Position numbers and translations under genes: made by a program. Positions 59,060 through 64,000 of a stretch of DNA of 64,000 nt are shown here, one piece after another. This DNA is from Geomonas oryzisoli (GTDB lineage Bacteria > Desulfobacterota > Desulfuromonadia > Geobacterales > Geobacteraceae): assembly GCF_018986915.1 (NCBI RefSeq), contig NZ_CP076723.1, positions 2,761,501 to 2,825,500 on the forward strand. The letters are read 5' to 3'. How positions within the stretch are numbered: the stretch's first letter is position 1; each line of letters opens with the position of its first letter. The notes beneath the pieces were generated by a model. That model did not search any database, was not told the origin of the DNA, and saw only the letters and a list, made by a program, of their open reading frames with translations.

Positions 59060-59509
59060 TTATTTTCCCAGCCGTTTGGCAAGGGCGCGCAGCCCCAAAA
59101 GGTAGCTTTCCGGGCCGAAACCACAGATCTGTCCGACCGCTACCGGGGCTATGAAACTGTGGCTTCGAAAGGGCTCCCGGGCGTGCACGTTGGAGAGGTG
59201 AACCTCGACGGCCGGGAGTGCTGTTGCGGCGATGGCGTCACGGATGGCGACGCTGGTGTGGGTATAGGCGGCAGGGTTGATCAGGATTCCCTGGCACTTC
59301 CCCAGGGCTCCCTGGATGGCATCCACCAGGGCTCCTTCGCTGTTGCTCTGCACGATCTCGAGTTCCAGCGACAGCTCGGTCGCAAGCTCACGGAGCTCCT
59401 GATTGATCCCTTCCAGGGTGGTCGTGCCGTAAACGCCGGGTTCACGGACCCCGAGGAGGTTCAGGTTCGGCCCGTGCAGGACCAGGATCTTGGTTGTGGC
59501 GGCGCTCAT
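59060..59509 (-). CDS. aroQ: Type II 3-dehydroquinate dehydratase (AroQ)
   Basis: 149-aa third enzyme of the shikimate pathway. Motifs [46 protein letters not shown] and [11 protein letters not shown] are diagnostic of type II DHQases. ATG 59509 overlaps the end of the roadblock gene. The start matches the family length exactly. Confidence 0.95.
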   Translation of the reverse strand: MSAATTKILVLHGPNLNLLGVREPGVYGTTTLEGINQELRELATELSLELEIVQSNSEGALVDAIQGALGKCQGILINPAAYTHTSVAIRDAIAATALPAVEVHLSNVHAREPFRSHSFIAPVAVGQICGFGPESYLLGLRALAKRLGK

Positions 59510-59865
59510 TGCAGCGACTCCCGGAAGCCCGATGCCGAGCGTTTCAACAGGAAACGGGCCTTGCCGAAGTTGCCGTCGGCGGGGAGCACCAGTGCGGCGA
59601 AGAAATCTTCGCTGATGCCGCGCACGATGATGCAGCATTTCTCGGTGATGATGGAAACCTCTTCCAGCTCGCCGGTCTTCAACACGCCGACCGTCCTCTT
59701 GATCTCCTTCAGTACCGAGGCGTACTCGATGGTCATGGTCTGCACGTCCACCCCGGTACCCTCGCGCAGGTACTCGTCGATGGCGATGCCGTCGTATCCC
59801 ATGATGACCCCGCCCAGCCCGCCGCTCTCCCCGACTATCTCCTTGAGAATCCCCTTAAACCCCAT
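59506..59865 (-). CDS. Roadblock/LC7-domain protein (MglB-like)
   Basis: 119-aa Roadblock/LC7 protein. The fold is visible as [30 protein letters not shown], then a strand with [14 protein letters not shown] and [11 protein letters not shown]. This family regulates small GTPases of the MglA/Ras type. Its partner is not in the window. It is coupled to aroQ (4-base overlap) and to the TPR gene (11-base overlap) in what is otherwise a shikimate run. Confidence 0.85.
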   Translation of the reverse strand: MGFKGILKEIVGESGGLGGVIMGYDGIAIDEYLREGTGVDVQTMTIEYASVLKEIKRTVGVLKTGELEEVSIITEKCCIIVRGISEDFFAALVLPADGNFGKARFLLKRSASGFRESLQ

Positions 59866-61069
59866 CTTTTCTTCTCCTTATGTTTTCCAGCCAGCGTTGC
59901 AGCGAGCTCTCCAGGTCTTCATCGGCCGGCGCCTCATCCTGCAGCTGTGGCTGCTCCAGCGGTGCTGTTTCCAGCTGAGCCGGCGAGTCCATGCCGGCAA
60001 AAGCAGCGGGGGCGGTCGCTTCCTCCACGGTGATGGGCACCTCAATGGCAGCGGGGCCGTCATGGGCGTCGAAAGCGACTGGTGCCGACACCGCCGGTGC
60101 CGCCGATACAGCAGAGGCCGCCGGTGCGGCCGCTACAGCAGGTTCCGCCGGTGCGACCGGTGCTGCGGGAGCGGCCGACACAACCGGCGCAGCGGGAACT
60201 ACGGGGGGGGCGGCAACGGTCTGCTGCGCCGAGGCCGCCTGTTGCAGTTGCTGCTGTTCCACCAGTTCTTCGCAACGAAGCCGGTACTGCTGGTTGTCAG
60301 GGTGCGCCGCAATGAGCTCGCGGTAAATGCCCATCGCCTTTTCCAGGAACCCCTGCGAAACGTAAAGCTCAGCCAGCGTCGCCGTGGTCAGCGGGTCCGG
60401 CACGGCGCCACGCGGTTGGGACGCATCAGAAGCGGGCGTTTCGGAAACCTCTTCCAGATCCTCGATGGCCCAGATGTCTTCCGCAGCATCGGCAGAGGGG
60501 GGGACGGCAACCGCGGCAGCTGCGGCCGGCGGTTGTGAAGGCGACGCGGCGACCTCGGCCGCCGGTTCCTCGACGAACTCTTCCAGCTCCTCGATTATCT
60601 CGAGTTCTTCGAGCACTTCCTCCTCGGGTTCCGATGCCTGGGACGAGGCCGGTGCCGAGGCTATCGAACTGAGGAGCATGCTGCTCTCCATGTCTTCCGG
60701 GTCTCGCGTCAGCAGCTGCCCCAGCACCTGGCGCGCCAGAGCAACCTCTCCGAGCTCGACGTAGAGCTGGCTCAGCACTTTCATGGCCTGGATGTGGTCG
60801 GGCTTCAACTCGATCGCCGTTTCCAGGGCCTGACGCGCCTCCTGCGCCATCCCCTTCGCGTAACAGGCGTTGCCCAGCGCAACGAATCCCAACGCGTATT
60901 CCGGGTGCGCCGCACAACCTTTCTGCGCCACGGACACGGCATCGTCCAAGAGGCCGAGCTTCCGATACAGGTCGGAGAGCGGTGCGAAGCAGAGCGATTT
61001 CGCGTCCGCTGCCAGCATGTCTTCGTAGCGCTGAATCTCAGTCCAAAACGATAACGCGTCCTCTACCAT
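59855..61069 (-). CDS. Tetratricopeptide-repeat protein with long disordered Ala/Pro/Glu region
   Basis: 404 aa. Four or so TPR units (about 15-140 and 225-265) with the usual AYAKG/YVELGE spacing. A disordered acidic Glu-rich stretch (EEEVLEELEIIEELEEF, near 148) and a long Ala/Pro/Val repeat (about 280-360) follow. The C-terminal helix LESSLQRWLENI may be the partner-binding site. Co-transcribed with the roadblock protein downstream; the two may work together. Confidence 0.85.
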   Translation of the reverse strand: MVEDALSFWTEIQRYEDMLAADAKSLCFAPLSDLYRKLGLLDDAVSVAQKGCAAHPEYALGFVALGNACYAKGMAQEARQALETAIELKPDHIQAMKVLSQLYVELGEVALARQVLGQLLTRDPEDMESSMLLSSIASAPASSQASEPEEEVLEELEIIEELEEFVEEPAAEVAASPSQPPAAAAAVAVPPSADAAEDIWAIEDLEEVSETPASDASQPRGAVPDPLTTATLAELYVSQGFLEKAMGIYRELIAAHPDNQQYRLRCEELVEQQQLQQAASAQQTVAAPPVVPAAPVVSAAPAAPVAPAEPAVAAAPAASAVSAAPAVSAPVAFDAHDGPAAIEVPITVEEATAPAAFAGMDSPAQLETAPLEQPQLQDEAPADEDLESSLQRWLENIRRRKDGV

Positions 61070-61078
61070 GTCAGGCTC

Positions 61079-62158
61079 CTATGCGCAGATCTCCAGAAGT
61101 GCTTTGAGGTCGGTGACCCTTTCCATCTTGTAGGCGCCGATGCCGCGGTTGCAGATGAAAAGCAACCCCTTGTCGCGCACCTTCTTGTCGTGAGAGAGAG
61201 CCTCCACGTACTTTTCCGACGGGAACGCGGGGAGCTCGGCGGGGAGCCCCAGCGCGGCGATGAGAGCCTCGATCCGGTCCCGATCGGCCTGGTTGCAGTA
61301 GCCCAGTTGCTGCGAGATCTTCGCCGCCTGCACCATGCCGATGGCCACCGCCTCGCCGTGGAGGTAGGCCGTGTATTCGGTGAGGGTTTCGACGGCGTGC
61401 CCCAGGGTGTGCCCGTAATTGAGAACGGCGCGCACCCCCCCTTCCCTCTCGTCCACCGCCACCACCTTGGCCTTGATGGAGCAGCTGCGGGCGACGGCCT
61501 CGATCAGGGCCGTCTTGTCGCGGGACAGGAGCGCGCCGACGTTCTCTTCCAGGAACCTGAAGAAGTCGCCCTCCAAAACGGCACCGTACTTGACGATCTC
61601 GCCCAGCCCGGCGCGGAACTCCCGCTCCGGCAGCGTGTCCAGCGTCATGACGTCGATCAGCACCGCCTTGGGCTGGTAGAAGGCGCCGATCAGGTTCTTG
61701 CCGCGGGGGTGGTTGATGCCCGTCTTGCCCCCCACGCTGGAGTCGACCTGGGACAAAAGCGTGGTGGGAACCTGGACGAAGGGGATGCCGCGCAGGTAGC
61801 TTGCAGCGGCGAAGCCGGCCATGTCGCCGATCACCCCGCCGCCCAGGGCAAGGATGAAAGAGCCGCGGTCGAGCGAGGCATCGACCAGGGCGTCATAGAT
61901 CAGGTTCAGCGTGGCGCTGTTTTTATACGCCTCGCCGTCGGGGAGCGACACCAGGAGCACCTGGTACCCTGCCGACTCCATGGCGGCGCGCACGGTTTCG
62001 TAGTAAAGCGGGGCAACGGTGGTGTTGGAGACGACGGCTGCGGTGCCGGTGAGCCCCAGTTCGCGGCAGAGGGTGCCGATGGTTCCCAGTATCCCCGCGC
62101 CAAGCCGTATGTCGTAGCTTCGTTCTCCCAGCGCCACTTTTATCTGTTGGACGTTCAC
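61079..62158 (-). CDS. aroB: 3-dehydroquinate synthase (AroB)
   Basis: 359-aa NAD- and metal-dependent enzyme that closes the ring of the shikimate pathway. Motifs LPDGEAYKN, ALGGGVIGDMAGFAAA, TTLLSQVDSSVGGKTGIN, NYGHTLGHAVE. The start codon is GTG at 62158, preceded by AAGGGG with 5-base spacer; upstream reading lacks a site. It overlaps aroK by 4 bases. Confidence 0.95.
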   Translation of the reverse strand: MNVQQIKVALGERSYDIRLGAGILGTIGTLCRELGLTGTAAVVSNTTVAPLYYETVRAAMESAGYQVLLVSLPDGEAYKNSATLNLIYDALVDASLDRGSFILALGGGVIGDMAGFAAASYLRGIPFVQVPTTLLSQVDSSVGGKTGINHPRGKNLIGAFYQPKAVLIDVMTLDTLPEREFRAGLGEIVKYGAVLEGDFFRFLEENVGALLSRDKTALIEAVARSCSIKAKVVAVDEREGGVRAVLNYGHTLGHAVETLTEYTAYLHGEAVAIGMVQAAKISQQLGYCNQADRDRIEALIAALGLPAELPAFPSEKYVEALSHDKKVRDKGLLFICNRGIGAYKMERVTDLKALLEICA

Positions 62159-62670
62159 AAAGACCCCTTGCAGTAATTCAGTACCAACTCGACCACTTGG
62201 ACGATTTCCTTGCCGGTGGTGTCGATGCGGACGTCGGCATCGGCGTAAAAAGCCTCCCGCCCCTCCAGCATGGTGCGGATTTTCACGACCGAGGCATCGT
62301 CTGCCAGCAACGGCCGCTCGCTGTCGCCGCTCACCCGCTGGGCGATGGTCTCCACGCTCGCGGTCAGGTTCACGATGCAGCCGTGGCTGTGCATCACGGC
62401 CCGATTGGCCGGTGCGACGACCGCGCCGCCTCCGGTAGAAACCACCTGTCCCGAACCGGCCGCCACCCGCTCCAGTACTTTGGCCTCCAGTTCGCGGAAA
62501 GAGGGTTCGCCGTCGGCGGCGAAGATCTCCTTGATGCTCCGTCCCGCCTCCTGGACGATGACCTGGTCCAGATCGACGAAAGACCACCCCAGCCGCTGCG
62601 CCAGCACCTGTCCGACACTGGTCTTGCCGCACCCCATGAAGCCGGTGAGAAATATATTGTTGAGACTCAC
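62155..62670 (-). CDS. aroK: Shikimate kinase (AroK)
   Basis: 171 aa P-loop kinase that phosphorylates shikimate. Walker A GFMGCGKTS (10-18), DLDQVI, STGGGAV, RPLL lid region and the C-terminal ADVRIDTTGK segment. Starts after the repeat-filled 260-base gap and couples to aroB. Confidence 0.94.
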   Translation of the reverse strand: MSLNNIFLTGFMGCGKTSVGQVLAQRLGWSFVDLDQVIVQEAGRSIKEIFAADGEPSFRELEAKVLERVAAGSGQVVSTGGGAVVAPANRAVMHSHGCIVNLTASVETIAQRVSGDSERPLLADDASVVKIRTMLEGREAFYADADVRIDTTGKEIVQVVELVLNYCKGSL

Positions 62671-62675
62671 AAAAA

Positions 62676-62930
62676 ACCTCTAACGCAAAGACGCGGAGCC
62701 GCTAAGACGCAAAGGGGAACCTGATTGGCGACGATCTTCCGCTAACTGCCACTCCCCCGTCGTGAAGGGCCGGGGGGGATTTGCCTTTCCCGAACCTAAA
62801 GCAAATCCCCCTAAATCCCCCTTCGCAAAGGGGGACTTTTGGTCACTAATCGAGAAGGGGAAAGACTGAAGGTTAAACTTTTCTTCGCGACTTCGCGCCT
62901 TGGCGCCTCTGCGTTGACGCCTTTGCAGCG
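62676..62930. repeat. Family B inverted pair enclosing family D pair, between aroC and aroK
   Basis: Outer arms 'acgcaaagacgcggagccgctaagacgcaaag' (62680-62716) and 'cgcgacttcgcgccttggcgcctctgcgttgacg' (62885-62930) are family B in inverted orientation. Inside lie 'cactcccccgtcgtgaagggccgggggg' and 'aaatcccccttcgcaaagggggac' (62745-62840), of family D. No gene is visible in this 263-base stretch. Confidence 0.65.
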
Positions 62931-62933
62931 CTT

Positions 62934-64000
62934 TTAGAATTCCCGCAGGTACTCGATATAGGACGAGTAGTTCCTGGCGGTCTCGGCCACGGAATCGCCG
63001 CCGAATTTCTCCATGAAGGCGTTGGCGATCTCGACGGCGACCACGGCCTCGGCAACCACCGAAGCCGCGGGAACGGCACAGCAGTCCGAACGCTCCACGG
63101 TCGCCTCGAACGGCTCCTTGGTCAGGATGTCGACCGACTTGAGCGGCGTGTACAGGGTCGGGATCGGCTTCATGGCGCCGTACACCACGATCTCCTCGCC
63201 GTTGCTGATCCCCCCTTCCAGGCCGCCGGCCCGGTTGGTGTTGCGGTAGAAACCGGTTTTTTCGCCGCGCGCCATACGCTGCTCGTCGAAGTAGATCTCG
63301 TCGTGCACCTGGGAGCCCGGCAGACGCGCCGTCTCGAAGCCCGCACCGATCTCAACCCCCTTGAAAGCCTGGATGCTCATCACCGCAGCGGCCAGGCGCG
63401 CATCCAACCTGCGATCCCACTGCACGTGACTCCCCAGGCCCACCGGCAGGCCGGTCACCCTGACCTCGACCACACCTCCCAGGGTGTCGCCGGCGGCCTT
63501 GGCGCGGTCGATGGCCTCAACCATCTCCATCTCGGCCTTCGCGTCATAGGTATAAACAGGCGAGGAAGCGATCGCCTCCTGCAGCGCCTTGACCGGGAGA
63601 TCGGGGCGCTCCGCCTTCACTCCGCCCAACTCCACCACGCATCCGGTCACGGCGATGCCGAACCGGGCGAGATAGGCCTTGGCCACGGCCCCGACGGCGA
63701 CGCGGACCGCGGTCTCGCGGGCGCTGGAGCGCTCCAGGATGTTGCGCACGTCGTTGTGGGCATATTTCATCGCGCCGGGGAGGTCGGCGTGTCCCGGGCG
63801 GGCGCGGGTGACGCGGATGGAATCGTCGCGGTGCTCGGCGCTGACCGACATGCGCTGTTCCCAGTTGACCCAGTCCGAATTTTCCACCACCAGGGTAATA
63901 GGCGAACCCAGCGTTTCGCCCCAGCGCACGCCGGAGCGGATGCTGGCGCGGTCGGTCTCGATCTTCATGCGGCCGCCGCGGCCGTATCCTCCCTGCCTGC
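62934..64000 (-). CDS. aroC: Chorismate synthase (AroC), 5' end outside window
   Basis: Converts EPSP to chorismate with reduced FMN. The frame is open to the window edge. Visible residues begin [16 protein letters not shown], the family segment that normally lies about 40-50 residues from the N-terminus. So the true start is upstream, outside the window; the internal ATG at 63968 is not the start. Later motifs: [32 protein letters not shown], and [13 protein letters not shown]. With aroK, aroB and aroQ it covers four shikimate steps on one strand; chorismate feeds MqnA and aromatic amino acids. Confidence 0.95.
   Translation of the reverse strand, partial: RQGGYGRGGRMKIETDRASIRSGVRWGETLGSPITLVVENSDWVNWEQRMSVSAEHRDDSIRVTRARPGHADLPGAMKYAHNDVRNILERSSARETAVRVAVGAVAKAYLARFGIAVTGCVVELGGVKAERPDLPVKALQEAIASSPVYTYDAKAEMEMVEAIDRAKAAGDTLGGVVEVRVTGLPVGLGSHVQWDRRLDARLAAAVMSIQAFKGVEIGAGFETARLPGSQVHDEIYFDEQRMARGEKTGFYRNTNRAGGLEGGISNGEEIVVYGAMKPIPTLYTPLKSVDILTKEPFEATVERSDCCAVPAASVVAEAVVAVEIANAFMEKFGGDSVAETARNYSSYIEYLREF

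Overview
The window looks like a chromosome segment of a Geobacter-type anaerobic deltaproteobacterium (Geobacter/Geomonas/Citrifermentans group). The grounds are the GC-rich coding sequence, a chemotaxis cluster with CheD and a soluble MCP-like protein, futalosine-pathway MqnA, the aroC-aroK-aroB-TPR-roadblock-aroQ-pepP-accB-accC run, a PxxKW cysteine-rich protein, and intergenic repeats of 'gcaaagacgcaaag' and 'aacagggataaaagg' type. All assignments rest on reading the sequence and on memory of protein families. No database search was possible.

Layout. 1-11333 (minus strand): an exopolysaccharide locus. It holds two TviB-type UDP-HexNAc 6-dehydrogenases, an SLBB/Wza-like exporter and a Wzz-like chain-length protein. 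WbpB, WbpE and WbpD homologues suggest a diacetamido uronic acid, and they are followed by a tiny 'AYIDP' membrane protein and cysD-cysN. 11528-17377 (minus): the CMP-Kdo supply genes kdsB, pyrG, kdsA, kdsD and kdsC, with a small coiled-coil gene embedded among repeats. 17572-26096 (minus): an EAL-HDOD protein and a che operon with a possible sigma-28 promoter. 26344-26994: five 131-bp tandem repeats. 27072-30775: ferrous-iron uptake and regulation (DtxR-FeoA fusion, Cys-rich mini-protein, FeoB, Fur).

30972-34277 (minus): a probable orphan type VI secretion effector module, made of a Cys-rich exported protein, a DUF4123 adaptor, a class-3-lipase-like effector and an exported ankyrin protein as candidate immunity factor. 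34448-35267 (plus): a cytochrome c lipoprotein and a PQ-loop membrane protein. 35280-39754 (minus): an EgtD-like histidine methyltransferase translationally coupled to a 1135-aa fusion of a molybdopterin oxidoreductase and a cysteine desulfurase. I read this pair as an oxygen-independent route to ergothioneine or a related thio-histidine, and it is the most interesting system in the window. A good sigma-70-like promoter precedes it.

39904-53983: an unknown helical protein, two lipoproteins, an Lhr-type helicase, a ModF-like ABC ATPase, nifU-nifS, a phosphohexomutase, a PxxKW protein and a NUDIX hydrolase. 54000-54510 is a non-coding, AT-rich array of about eight degenerate 61-bp units. 54526-64000 (minus): mqnA, gcvH-accC-accB, a Xaa-Pro peptidase, aroQ, a roadblock protein, a TPR protein, aroB, aroK and the 3' part of aroC. 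Several families of intergenic repeats, often arranged as inverted pairs, fill most gaps of the window.
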